NCBI GenBank assembly: GCA_021772055.1
Contig: JAETNR010000027.1
Location: 1 to 57,966, forward strand
From: Blautia sp.
GTDB lineage: Bacteria > Bacillota > Clostridia > Lachnospirales > Lachnospiraceae
DNA: 57,966 bases
Reading direction: 5' to 3'
In this document: in pieces, positions 7,259-15,037 of the stretch
How the letters are laid out: every line of letters starts with the position of its first letter
How positions within the stretch are numbered: position 1 is the first letter of the stretch
The notes under the pieces: model-generated
Told to the model about the DNA's origin: nothing
What the model saw: only the letters and a program-made list of their open reading frames with translations
Database searches by the model: none
Made by a program: the position numbers and the translations under genes

Positions 7259-7469
7259 ATGGAAATTGAGAGCTTGCCGGGTACAGGCAGGATTAAAACA
7301 GAGAGAGGCGGCGGCTGAGCTGGGAGTATCTGAGGTAACTCTTGTGAGTTATGAAACAGGAAAGAGCTCCCCTAACATGGAGATGGGACAGAAAATGAGT
7401 GAGCTGTATGGTATCCCTCTGGAGCTGATGGATTTTACAAAGGTGGGTAATACCACTATTAAGGACTGA
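7251..7469 (+). CDS. XRE-family HTH protein, 72 aa
   Basis: A small Cro/CI-type DNA-binding protein: LKQREAAAELGVSEVTLVSY (about residues 15-34) is a canonical HTH_3 helix-turn-helix. It has no oligomerisation or peptidase domain, so a Cro-like role is likely. ATG at 7251 overlaps the Rha gene by 8 bases, with AGGAAAAGG upstream. Confidence 0.8.
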   Translation: MFKWKLRACRVQAGLKQREAAAELGVSEVTLVSYETGKSSPNMEMGQKMSELYGIPLELMDFTKVGNTTIKD

Positions 7470-7482
7470 GGAGGTAATAGGA

Positions 7483-8241
7483 ATGAAAATAGACGGTGAG
7501 TTTAAAAGTCTTTTACCTCCTTTGCCCGAGGAGGACTATAGAGGGCTGGAAGAAAGCATTAAAGCTGAGGGATGCAGAGATCCTCTGGTAGTATGGGGAG
7601 AAATTTTGGTAGATGGTCACAATCGTTTTGAAATTTGCCAGAGGAATAATATATCTTTTCAAACCGTACAGCATGATTTTGAGGATCGTAATGAGGTTAT
7701 TTTATGGATTATTTCTAATCAGTTAAGCAGGAGAAATCTTACAGCTTTTGAAAGGTCAGAGTTAGCACTTAGATTAAAGCCTGTTATTTCAGATAAAGCT
7801 AAAGATAATCAAAGGGGTGCTGGTGGGGCGGTTAAGGACAAATTACCAGAACCGGATAAATTAACCACAAGGGAAGAAATTGGAAAAATAGCCGGAGTAT
7901 CTGGAAAAACTATAGACAGAGTAGAAACCATTTTGAATAAAGGGACTAAAGAAGATATTCAGGAAGTAAGGACAGGGAAATCCAGTATCTCAGGAAAGGC
8001 AAAAGAAATTAAAGAAAGGGAAAAGGAGGAGAAAGTAATTGAAGTGGATACAGAAAAAGAGAAAGAGGATTTTGCCAATATCAGATGTTTAAGAGCTAAC
8101 TTGTATGAGGCGTGGAAAACCCTTAGAGGTACAAGAGAAATGTTACAAGAGGTTATTCCAAAACAGGATGTAAAGGAAATAGGAGCAATAATGGATAAAC
8201 TCTGGAAATTTATTGAGAGAAAAGGAGGAGTGAATTTTTAA
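7483..8241 (+). CDS. ParB-like nuclease-domain DNA-binding protein
   Basis: A 252-residue protein with a ParB/sulfiredoxin-type N-terminal domain (GLEESIKAEGCRDPLVVW, then LVDGHNRFEIC near residue 45-55) followed by an HTH region (LTTREEIGKIAGVSGKTIDR near 128-147) and a charged helical tail. Phage proteins of this kind act as DNA-binding or methyltransferase-linked regulators; there is no ParA nearby, so plasmid-type partition is unlikely. It overlaps the next gene by one base. Confidence 0.75.
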   Translation: MKIDGEFKSLLPPLPEEDYRGLEESIKAEGCRDPLVVWGEILVDGHNRFEICQRNNISFQTVQHDFEDRNEVILWIISNQLSRRNLTAFERSELALRLKPVISDKAKDNQRGAGGAVKDKLPEPDKLTTREEIGKIAGVSGKTIDRVETILNKGTKEDIQEVRTGKSSISGKAKEIKEREKEEKVIEVDTEKEKEDFANIRCLRANLYEAWKTLRGTREMLQEVIPKQDVKEIGAIMDKLWKFIERKGGVNF

Positions 8242-9080
8242 TGAAGAGGGTAAGTAAACAAGAGGATGTAGATGTTGTTAAGTTTTTGTCTGAATGTACA
8301 AGGGAGTCTGTAAGAAGTAAGAGAGAGCTTAAATTGATTAGAGCGGATCAGTTAAATATTGACTCCTCTTACCAGCGGAGACTTAGCATTGATAAGGTAA
8401 ACAATATTGTAAAAGATTTTTGTTGGTATCTGGTAAATCCGATTAAGGTATCGAGAAGATCGGACGGTACTTTTTGGATATTTGATGGTCAGCATACAAA
8501 AGAGGCTATTGTAAAGTACATGAAAGATAAATCATATATGGTGGAATGCCTTGTATATGATGATCTTCCATATAAAGTAGAAAACGCATTATTTACATAT
8601 CAGACAGGATATAGCAGTTGCCTTTCTGTGAGGGATGAGTTTAAGGCTTGTGAGGAAAGAGGAGTACCGGATGTTGTAGATGTGGTAAGAGCTTTGAATG
8701 AGGCAGGTGTACCAATTAAAAACGGAGGAGCTGGAGTAGGAATACAGAGGAGTGCATGGGTTGTACCTTTATATAATGATATTTCAGACAGGGAAGAGTT
8801 TAAACGGATAATGAGATCCTCATATGAGTTTGATAGCAGTGTAAGAAAAGAGATTGCATGGGGGATTTGGGAATTTAAAAAATCATATAACAATCTTATT
8901 ACTCAGGACAATATGGATAAATTGCTGATTGATCTTGATGTGGATGATCTGAGAGCTGAGGCGAGTAAATATCATTCAAAAATGGGAGGAGCAAAATACA
9001 AGAGCGTTACAAAAATTCTTGTTGATGCTTACAGTGATATGTTTGAGGTTGATCTTCCACGGTACAGGGTAAGAAAGTGA
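8241..9080 (+). CDS. Second ParB-like protein (DUF6551-like)
   Basis: A 279-residue protein with a ParB-like fold at residues 35-110: IDSSYQRRLS, then WIFDGQHTKEAIVKY, the ParB-type GQH box. The C-terminal half is helical. It resembles phage DUF6551-type proteins by eye. Function unknown; DNA binding or nuclease activity is possible. It is coupled to the preceding ParB-like gene, and the two may work together. Last gene before the convergent repressor. Confidence 0.65.
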   Translation: MKRVSKQEDVDVVKFLSECTRESVRSKRELKLIRADQLNIDSSYQRRLSIDKVNNIVKDFCWYLVNPIKVSRRSDGTFWIFDGQHTKEAIVKYMKDKSYMVECLVYDDLPYKVENALFTYQTGYSSCLSVRDEFKACEERGVPDVVDVVRALNEAGVPIKNGGAGVGIQRSAWVVPLYNDISDREEFKRIMRSSYEFDSSVRKEIAWGIWEFKKSYNNLITQDNMDKLLIDLDVDDLRAEASKYHSKMGGAKYKSVTKILVDAYSDMFEVDLPRYRVRK

Positions 9081-9089
9081 AATAAGAAA

Positions 9090-9107
9090 GGGAGCTTTAC
9101 AGCTCCC
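9090..9107. terminator. Bidirectional terminator between convergent genes
   Basis: GGGAGCT (9090-9096), loop TTAC, AGCTCCC (9101-9107). It lies between the 3' ends of the ParB-like gene and the repressor gene and overlaps the repressor stop codon. Confidence 0.6.
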
Positions 9108-9489
9108 CCTCTCTAAGCTGATTGAATTTATCAGCTATCCCTTTGAGTAAGATCAATTCAGACTCCTGTAAGTTTACTGAGGATTTTAATAGCTCATATA
9201 GAGGCTGATTACTCTCCAAAAGTTTAGCTATCAGGATTGGATCAGAGGATTTAGTTTTTCTTTCATAAGGATCAGTAAGTAAATCTGTAGTGGTTATGTG
9301 GAAGTAACTTGCTAACATTTCAATCTTATCCATACGAGGAAAAACTTTTCCGTTTACCCATTGCGATATTGCAGAGGATGTAACAGATAAATCCTTTATG
9401 AGATCTTGTTGCTTTTTCCCATTGATGTTCATGTAATACTGCAATGCTTTGGGAAATGCCTGTTTAGGATCTGTACTCAATTTTATCAC
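9097..9489 (-). CDS. XRE-family repressor
   Basis: A 130-residue transcription regulator and the only minus-strand gene. Residues 10-65 hold an HTH_3 domain (KKQQDLIKDLSVTSSAISQW). The helical C-terminal half (LYELLKSSVNLQESELILLK) is probably a dimerisation segment; there is no LexA/CI-type peptidase domain or Ser-Lys dyad. Gene order, divergent from the primase/sigma/polymerase region, suggests a CI-like repressor of the rightward promoter. It is the main hint that the phage is temperate; no integrase is visible. Confidence 0.8.
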   Translation of the reverse strand: MIKLSTDPKQAFPKALQYYMNINGKKQQDLIKDLSVTSSAISQWVNGKVFPRMDKIEMLASYFHITTTDLLTDPYERKTKSSDPILIAKLLESNQPLYELLKSSVNLQESELILLKGIADKFNQLREGEL

Positions 9490-9515
9490 CCCCTCTCTAT
9501 TTGAGGGATATTTAT

Positions 9516-9556
9516 ATTATACAGTAAAACTTAATTAAAGTAAAGTAAAACTTAAT
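9516..9556 (-). promoter_or_regulatory. Repressor promoter with 13-bp direct repeats
   Basis: Read on the minus strand: TTTACT (9544-9539), 17-bp spacer, TATAAT (9521-9516). Two exact copies of AGTAAAACTTAAT lie at 9523-9535 and 9544-9556, 21 bp apart, i.e. two helical turns. They overlap the promoter and look like operator half-sites for an autoregulator or for the Cro-like protein. Confidence 0.6.
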
Positions 9557-9564
9557 AATTCTTA

Positions 9565-9593
9565 TTGACATCTCAATTATATTGAGATATTAT
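9565..9593 (+). promoter_or_regulatory. Rightward SigA promoter with palindromic operator in the spacer
   Basis: TTGACA (9565-9570), exactly 17 bp, TATTAT (9588-9593). The spacer is itself the perfect palindrome TCTCAATTATATTGAGA (9571-9587). A bound dimer would block RNA polymerase. Drives the gene at 9689 and probably the replication genes behind it. Confidence 0.8.
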
Positions 9594-9611
9594 GATGGAG
9601 GAGGGTGCGTT

Positions 9612-9660
9612 TTTACACTTTCTGCTATTTTTATATTCTAAAATCTCAATTTAATTGAGA
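9612..9660 (+). promoter_or_regulatory. Second rightward promoter and operator
   Basis: TTTACA (9612-9617), 16 bp, TATTCT (9634-9639), followed at the likely start site by the palindrome TCTCAATTTAATTGAGA (9644-9660). It shares TCTCAAT-N3-ATTGAGA with the first operator. The operator is clear; the promoter boxes are moderate. Confidence 0.6.
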
Positions 9661-9688
9661 TAAATCTAAATTAAAGGAGGATCCAAAC

Positions 9689-10072
9689 ATGGAACTGAGA
9701 GAGCTTTACAAAAAGTACAGAGCCGCAAAGACAGCGGCAGATCAGGCGGCAAAGGAAGAGGAGAAGTATAAGAAACTCCTCAAAGATGCAATGAAAGAAG
9801 CCGGAGAGAAATCTTACACGGATGAGGACGGTTATTTGTTTGAAAGAGTTGTACAGAACAGAAAGAGCATGGATGAAAAGATGGTGCTGGAGAGCCTTAA
9901 AGAAAGAGGGCTCACCTCATGTATCAAAACAGTTGAGGCAGTTAATGAGGAGGCGGTACTTGCGGCGGTAGAGGCTGGTGAGTATCCGGCTGAGGAGCTC
10001 CAGAAAGCTCTCACTGTGAAAGAGGTTGTGATGCTCAAACTTACAGCACCCGGCAAACAGAAAAAGAAATGA
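9689..10072 (+). CDS. Unknown coiled-coil phage protein, 127 aa
   Basis: Not recognised for certain. The first 35 residues form a charged coiled-coil (YKKYRAAKTAADQAAKEEEK), followed by a more compact region and a Lys-rich end (GKQKKK). The layout resembles small phage proteins that sit beside primases or recombination genes. ATG follows AAAGGAGG; its stop overlaps the primase start (ATGA). Confidence 0.65.
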   Translation: MELRELYKKYRAAKTAADQAAKEEEKYKKLLKDAMKEAGEKSYTDEDGYLFERVVQNRKSMDEKMVLESLKERGLTSCIKTVEAVNEEAVLAAVEAGEYPAEELQKALTVKEVVMLKLTAPGKQKKK

Positions 10073-11079
10073 TAACTGTCTGGAATACCCCCATAGCCGC
10101 AAGCGTGGATCAGATTTTAAGGGATCTCAAAATGATGTTTTACGCTGAGGGGCTCCTGAAAGATCAGAACAATACTGGATCGGATGTGATGGTAACTTGT
10201 CCATTCCATAAGGGAGGGCATGAAAGAAAGCCCTCCTGTGGTGTGAGTCTCAGAGAGAAGAAAACGCCGGATAAAACTTATGAGGCTGGGACAGTCCATT
10301 GCTACACCTGTGGTTATACCGCAGATCTTCCAACATTCATTAAGGATCTTTTTGGGATGGATAACTCAATGGAGGGCTTTAAGTGGCTGGTGGGACATTA
10401 CAACTATTCAGCCAATGACAGAGAAGAAATTTCTTTTGATTTTTACCGGGGAGAGGACGGGAAAGAGCCTGAGATGGATGGAGATCAGGTTTATCAGTAT
10501 CACCAAAATCTCAGAAACAGCCTGAGGGCTGTGAGGTATCTGGAGGGGCGGTGTATAAGCCGTGAAGTAATGAGGCTGTTTAATCTTGGGTACGATCCGT
10601 CAGATGATGTGGTTTTGTTCCCGGTATATTCCCGGAGCGGAAATGTGTTGTTTTTCAAGAGCCGCTCATTGGCTGGAAAACATTTTTTCAACGCTAAGGA
10701 TGTGGATAAAACAGCCGCCGTATACGGGCTATATCAGACGGTAGATGGCGGTATCCCTGAGGATACTGAGATCTGGCTGGTAGAGAGTGAGATTGATGCT
10801 CTTAGCCTCATTTCAAGAGGGGTATTAGCGTGGGCTTTCATGGGATCTGACATATCAGATAAACAGGTGAAAGAAATGATTAGGACTCCTTACCGGAGAT
10901 TTGTGATTGCTACAGACAATGACGAAGCCGGGAGAAAGGCGGCACGGATGATAAAGGACAAGCTGATCCCATATGGGTTTAGGTTCTTCAATCTTCGGTG
11001 GCTGGCAGATGTAAAGGATGTAAATGAGCTTATTCAAAAGTACGGGGATGATTTTATGGGTTATCTCCACAGGTATTAA
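10069..11079 (+). CDS. DNA primase (CHC2 zinc finger and Toprim)
   Basis: A 336-residue DnaG-type primase that makes RNA primers. The zinc-binding site is CPFH near residue 44 plus a HCYTCGYTADL box near 75-86. The Toprim domain (about 230-310) has VESEIDALSL (catalytic Glu) and ATDNDEAGRKAA (DxD). It lacks the long C-terminal helicase-binding domain of bacterial DnaG, as is usual for phage enzymes. It overlaps the upstream gene by 4 bases. Confidence 0.9.
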   Translation: MITVWNTPIAASVDQILRDLKMMFYAEGLLKDQNNTGSDVMVTCPFHKGGHERKPSCGVSLREKKTPDKTYEAGTVHCYTCGYTADLPTFIKDLFGMDNSMEGFKWLVGHYNYSANDREEISFDFYRGEDGKEPEMDGDQVYQYHQNLRNSLRAVRYLEGRCISREVMRLFNLGYDPSDDVVLFPVYSRSGNVLFFKSRSLAGKHFFNAKDVDKTAAVYGLYQTVDGGIPEDTEIWLVESEIDALSLISRGVLAWAFMGSDISDKQVKEMIRTPYRRFVIATDNDEAGRKAARMIKDKLIPYGFRFFNLRWLADVKDVNELIQKYGDDFMGYLHRY

Positions 11080-11092
11080 AGGAGAAAACAGG

Positions 11093-11704
11093 ATGAATGC
11101 AGGATTATTTAAAGGATTAAAAGATGAGGAACTGGTGGAATTGTATAAGGGTGGTAATGAGGAGGCTTTTGAGGCTTTGTTAAAAAGCACTGAGAAAATC
11201 AGATATTCCCTTGCAAAGAAATATTTAAACATTCCGGGGAGTGAGCTGGAGGATCTTATGAGTGAGGGATCTATGGAAATGATTAGAGCGGTGTGGAAGT
11301 ATGACAGAACAAAGTATACAGCCTCTTTTAAGTCTTTCTTATACACAGATCTTACTCAGCATTATAACGATCTGTTTAAGGCGGCTGTGAGCGTCAAGAG
11401 AAGCCCTAACGGGTTTGTAGAGAGCTTTGAACAGCTCAATAGTAACAGTGAGTATGACGAAGAGGGAGACAGCTTAGGAAACAGAGAGTTTTCTGTAGAG
11501 TGTGAAGATTACAGCATGGTAGAGATCAGGATGCTTATGGATAGCATAAATCTTTCCGCAAAAGAGAGGGTTGTAGTTAATCTTCTGATGGACGGAAACT
11601 CAAAGCCGGATATTGCAAGGTATTTAGGAGTAAAGACTCCCTCTGTACATACTTACATAAAACGGATTGGACAAAAGATGAATTTATCCGGTGCGTTTGC
11701 CTAA
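11093..11704 (+). CDS. Sigma-70-family RNA polymerase sigma factor
   Basis: A 203-residue sigma-like protein. Residues about 10-95 resemble region 2 (EAFEALLKSTEKIRYSLAKKYL, then DLMSEGSMEMIRAVWKYD and a FKSFLYTDLTQHYND segment). Residues about 150-198 form region 4 (NLSAKERVVVNLLMDG, then a DIARYLGVKTPSVHTYIKRI HTH). The ATG at 11093 is supported by AAAGGAG 7 bases upstream; the longer frame from 11024 overlaps the primase. It is the best candidate to read the ten GTCTAAA/GGTTATTAC promoters, which is an inference from co-occurrence. Its own stop lies in one of these promoters. Confidence 0.85.
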   Translation: MNAGLFKGLKDEELVELYKGGNEEAFEALLKSTEKIRYSLAKKYLNIPGSELEDLMSEGSMEMIRAVWKYDRTKYTASFKSFLYTDLTQHYNDLFKAAVSVKRSPNGFVESFEQLNSNSEYDEEGDSLGNREFSVECEDYSMVEIRMLMDSINLSAKERVVVNLLMDGNSKPDIARYLGVKTPSVHTYIKRIGQKMNLSGAFA

Positions 11705-11729
11705 AAACAGCCTCCTTTCTGGTTATTAC
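11699..11729 (+). promoter_or_regulatory. Phage-type promoter, site 5
   Basis: GCCTAAA at 11699-11705, which contains the sigma gene stop codon, and GGTTATTAC at 11721-11729; box distance 23. A sigma factor whose gene ends inside a promoter of the class it may recognise. Confidence 0.75.
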
Positions 11730-11749
11730 TAAATATATCAGAGAGGAGG
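11711..11749 (+). promoter_or_regulatory. Hairpin hiding ribosome site in read-through RNA
   Basis: CCTCCTTTCTG (11711-11721) pairs with CAGAGAGGAGG (11739-11749), ten Watson-Crick pairs and one G-U. The left arm lies between the promoter boxes, the right arm is the ribosome site of the 11758 gene. Third example of the design at 583 and 6713. No T tract here, so translation block rather than termination. Confidence 0.55.
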
Positions 11750-11757
11750 AAAGCTAC

Positions 11758-11919
11758 ATGAAAAAGCGTGTAAATGTGTTACTGGCACTGTTAAGCGGTA
11801 AGGCTATCGTGATTGCTCAGGGAGCTGAGAAAGAGGCTGATGTGCTGGTAGGAAAGAACGTAACAAAAAGGTATGCAGTCAGTAGCCTGTATAGCACTTT
11901 AAAGGCTATGGCACTGTGA
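11758..11919 (+). CDS. Small unknown protein, 53 aa
   Basis: Not recognised. ATG at 11758 follows GAGAGGAGGAAAGCTAC and promoter site 5. Basic N-terminus (MKKRVNVLLALLSGKAIVIA) with a hydrophobic run, then a soluble VLVGKNVTKRYAVSSLYSTL segment; not a clear membrane anchor. It is the first gene after a strong promoter and separated from the ssDNA-binding gene by 39 bases, so it is probably well expressed. Confidence 0.6.
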   Translation: MKKRVNVLLALLSGKAIVIAQGAEKEADVLVGKNVTKRYAVSSLYSTLKAMAL

Positions 11920-11958
11920 AAATAAAAAAAAAATCATAAACAGGAGGATACAGGAACA

Positions 11959-12597
11959 ATGGGAAAATCATTAGGAGATCTTATCAAAAAGTATGACAAT
12001 GTTGGAGCTAAAGCAGGATGGTTTTCATTAAAGGATGATGGAGACTCAGCAACAGTCAGAATGTTACATAAGGGGCAGATCGGAACTGAGGAGGATGGAT
12101 CTCCAAAGTATGATCTGGATGTGTTTGAGGTACATAAGCTGGATGTGGATGGATCCGGTAAGGAAAGAACAATTCTTTGCAAAGGTGAGAACTGTGAAAT
12201 CTGTAAGGCTGGAAACAAGTCAAGCCTTAGAATGTTCCTCCAGATGATAAATCTGGATGAAAAGGACAAGGAAAAACAGCTCCAGCTTTGGGAGAGAGGT
12301 ATCACGGACATTAAGCAGATCTTAGGTATCATTGAGGAGTACGGCGATCTTAATGCCAGAGATATTAAGATCAAGAGATCAGGTGCAAAGGGTAGCATGA
12401 AAACTACTTACCAGTATTTCCCTAAAGATAAGACAGAGAGAGAGTTGCCTGAGAAGCAGAATTTAGTAGGAAATCTCATTCTGGATCTCAGCCGTGAGGA
12501 TCAGATTAAGGCTATTGAGGGCAGATTGGAAATTAAGAAAAACAATAACAGCTCAGCCGGAGGAGATACGGATCAGGACAATTCCAGAGTATTTTAA
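11959..12597 (+). CDS. Single-stranded DNA-binding protein (gp32-like)
   Basis: A 212-residue protein resembling the gp32-type ssDNA-binding proteins of phages. It has a Cys pair box (ILCKGENCEICKAGN, about residues 74-88) like the zinc-type site of such proteins, an OB-fold-like body, and a low-complexity acidic tail (GGDTDQDNSRVF) typical of SSB partner-binding tips. Placed between primase/sigma and DNA polymerase, it would coat template strands at the fork. AGGAGGATACAGGAACA precedes the ATG. Confidence 0.75.
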   Translation: MGKSLGDLIKKYDNVGAKAGWFSLKDDGDSATVRMLHKGQIGTEEDGSPKYDLDVFEVHKLDVDGSGKERTILCKGENCEICKAGNKSSLRMFLQMINLDEKDKEKQLQLWERGITDIKQILGIIEEYGDLNARDIKIKRSGAKGSMKTTYQYFPKDKTERELPEKQNLVGNLILDLSREDQIKAIEGRLEIKKNNNSSAGGDTDQDNSRVF

Positions 12598-12608
12598 GGT
12601 AGTCAGAG

Positions 12609-12633
12609 GGGGAGTACAAGTTACTCCCCTTTT
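12609..12633 (+). terminator. Rho-independent terminator
   Basis: GGGGAGTA (12609-12616), loop CAAGT, TACTCCCC (12622-12629), TTTT. It may reduce polymerase expression relative to the abundant ssDNA-binding protein. Confidence 0.7.
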
Positions 12634-12655
12634 ATGATAACAGGAGGTAAACAGG

Positions 12656-14824
12656 ATGAGAGATGGAGTAACAGTGAACATGGACAGATCAGATGTGGGA
12701 ATGGAGGATATAAGCTCACGCCTCAGCCATAAAAAGGTATGTAATATATCATTAAAGAGGAATAGAAATAAGCTGGAGAGTGCTCTCAATGTAGTAAATG
12801 AGCTTGTGAAATCTGGCAGATTACACGCTGAGGGAGATCTGGAAACAATACGGGATCCTGAGAGGCTCAGGGAATATATGAGGCACTGTAAAGAAAATGG
12901 TGTTTTTGTTCTGGACTTAGAAACAACCGGACTGGATGTGTACAATGATATTATTGTAGGTGTGTGTATCTATACTCCGGGGGAAACTTCTGTCTATGTT
13001 CCGTTTAATCATACGGATCTTGAAAATAAGAGAGTGCCGGATCAGATGAGTGAGGAGGAAGTGAGGGAAATACTTACACCTTATGTCACAGATCCAGAGA
13101 TCAAAGATATTAACCACAATATCAAATTTGATAATAAAATGATGATCCAGAACTGGGGTATCCGGTTTGCAAATATTTACTGGGATACTCAGATTGCGGC
13201 GTGTGTGCTAAATGAGAATGAAAAGCATAATTTAAAGCCTCTTTACAATAAGTATGTGGCACATGGTACAGCCTCAGATGATAGTTTTGATGATCTTTTT
13301 GAGGATACCCCGTGTAATTATCTCCCCATTGATATTTTCGGCATTTATGGTGGAAATGACGGTATCAAAACTTATAAGCTGTATGAGTTTCAGGCTCAGT
13401 ATCTCAAGCCGGATCATAAGAGAGAAGATTTCAGAAAGCTGTATCATGTGTTTATGGATGTTGAGATGCCTCTCATTGATGTTTGTACAGATATGGAGCT
13501 TAGGGGCGTAGAGATCCGTGAGGACTTTGCAAAAGAGCTATCTGAGGATTTTAATAAAGAAATGGTAGAGGTAGAGGCTAAGTGTGATGAGTATGTGGAG
13601 CAATTCAAGCCTTATATACTGGAGCACAATACTTTGATGAGGCTCACAAAAGGCACTTGTAAGATCAATTACAACAGCCCTCAACAGGTATCAGCTCTGT
13701 TTTATGATATTTTCAAACTGAAATCTGTAAGCCGCAAAGAGCCCCGTGGAACCGGAGATAAAATCATTCAGAAATTTATCTATCAGGCTCAGAAAAAGGG
13801 TACAAAGAAATCCCTTGCCTTTGTAGAGTTTCTGAATAATTACCAGAGATATAAGGAGTGTGGAAAACTCCTTGGAACCTATGTGGACAAGATCCCGGAG
13901 GTAAAGGATAAGAAAACAAATGCAGTACATACCACGTTTAATCAGTATGGGGCAAAGACAGGAAGATTTTCCAGCTCTGATACAATCAGTAAGATTAACC
14001 TCCAGAACATTCCCAGTAAGGAAAAGAGGATCAGGAAGATTTTCAAAGCAAGAGATGGGTATAAGCTGGTGGGAGGAGATTTCTCACAGATTGAGCCCCG
14101 TGTACTGGCTTATTGCTCCGGGGATGAGGCTATGCAGGATGCTTATAAGCATGGAAGAGATCTTTATGCGATCATGGGATCTAAGGTGTATAACCTCCCT
14201 TATGAGGAGTGTAGAGAGTTTTATCCTGATGGTACGGTAAATGCTGATGGTAAGCACCGGAGAACAACAATGAAAAGCGTGTTGCTGGGTATCATGTATG
14301 AGCGTGGAGCAAAGGCTATAGGTGAGCAATTTGGACAGAGTGAGGCGTGGGCTCAAAAGCTGATTGATGATTTTTATAAGAGCTTTCCGAAGATCTCACA
14401 ATACCGTTTACAGGTAGAGAATTTTGCTGAGACTTATGGTTATGTGGCTACAGTATGCGGCAGAAAAAGAAGATTGCCTGATATGCAGTTAGAGGATAAG
14501 GATGATTATAAGTATCAGGAGGCTCATAGACAGAGCCTTAACTCTATCATACAGGGATCCTCAGCGGATATTATGAAACTGGCTATGATTGAATTGTACC
14601 GGGATCCAAAGTATAAAGAGCTGGATTGTCATATGCTTATTACCGTGCATGATGAGCTTATCATGGAAGTGCCGGACAGCAACGTGAAAGCTGGGGCTGA
14701 GCTTTTAGTATCTACCATGAAGAGAGTAGGACATAGCCTTATAGATCTTCCTATGAGCGTGGATGCTGAGGTGAGTGAGTATTGGTATGGAGAAAATCTG
14801 GCTGAGAAATACGGGGTTGAGTAA
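12656..14824 (+). CDS. DNA polymerase I family (family A) replicative polymerase
   Basis: A 722-residue polymerase. A DnaQ-like 3'-5' exonuclease has VLDLETTGLD (residues 84-93) and INHNIKFDNKMM near 160. The polymerase has motif A GGDFSQIEPRV near 473, motif B RRTTMKSVLLGIMYE near 536, an SIIQGSSADIMKLA segment near 630, and motif C VHDELIMEV near 664. It lacks the 5' nuclease domain of bacterial Pol I, which is usual for phage enzymes. Motif A has IEPR where most have IELR. Start ATG follows AGGAGG. Confidence 0.92.
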   Translation: MRDGVTVNMDRSDVGMEDISSRLSHKKVCNISLKRNRNKLESALNVVNELVKSGRLHAEGDLETIRDPERLREYMRHCKENGVFVLDLETTGLDVYNDIIVGVCIYTPGETSVYVPFNHTDLENKRVPDQMSEEEVREILTPYVTDPEIKDINHNIKFDNKMMIQNWGIRFANIYWDTQIAACVLNENEKHNLKPLYNKYVAHGTASDDSFDDLFEDTPCNYLPIDIFGIYGGNDGIKTYKLYEFQAQYLKPDHKREDFRKLYHVFMDVEMPLIDVCTDMELRGVEIREDFAKELSEDFNKEMVEVEAKCDEYVEQFKPYILEHNTLMRLTKGTCKINYNSPQQVSALFYDIFKLKSVSRKEPRGTGDKIIQKFIYQAQKKGTKKSLAFVEFLNNYQRYKECGKLLGTYVDKIPEVKDKKTNAVHTTFNQYGAKTGRFSSSDTISKINLQNIPSKEKRIRKIFKARDGYKLVGGDFSQIEPRVLAYCSGDEAMQDAYKHGRDLYAIMGSKVYNLPYEECREFYPDGTVNADGKHRRTTMKSVLLGIMYERGAKAIGEQFGQSEAWAQKLIDDFYKSFPKISQYRLQVENFAETYGYVATVCGRKRRLPDMQLEDKDDYKYQEAHRQSLNSIIQGSSADIMKLAMIELYRDPKYKELDCHMLITVHDELIMEVPDSNVKAGAELLVSTMKRVGHSLIDLPMSVDAEVSEYWYGENLAEKYGVE

Positions 14825-14826
14825 TC

Positions 14827-15037
14827 ATGGCAAAAAAAAATAGAATGGGTATCCTGTGATGAGGATACCCCACAGATCCAGAAAGGGTACAAGTGTTGTT
14901 CAGTGAATGTTATAGGACTCACAGATACCGGAGAAGAAAAAGAGGTATTTTACAATTACAGAGACTACAGGTGGTATGAGTGGAATACTGGAAGAGTTTG
15001 TAATGATCTTATTGTGAAATGGAGGAGTTTAAGATGA
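14827..15037 (+). pseudogene. Small gene with an A9 frameshift (sequence error, slippage or decay)
   Basis: ATG at 14827 runs into nine A (14832-14840) and stops after 10 codons. If one A is removed, the frame stays open to the TGA at 15035-15037 and gives about 69 residues beginning MAKKIEWVSCDEDTPQ, with a Tyr/Trp-rich part (NYRDYRWYEWNTG). That TGA overlaps the next start as ATGA, the usual coupling in this genome, which argues that the long frame is translated. Homopolymer miscall or transcriptional slippage are both possible. Function unknown. Confidence 0.55.
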
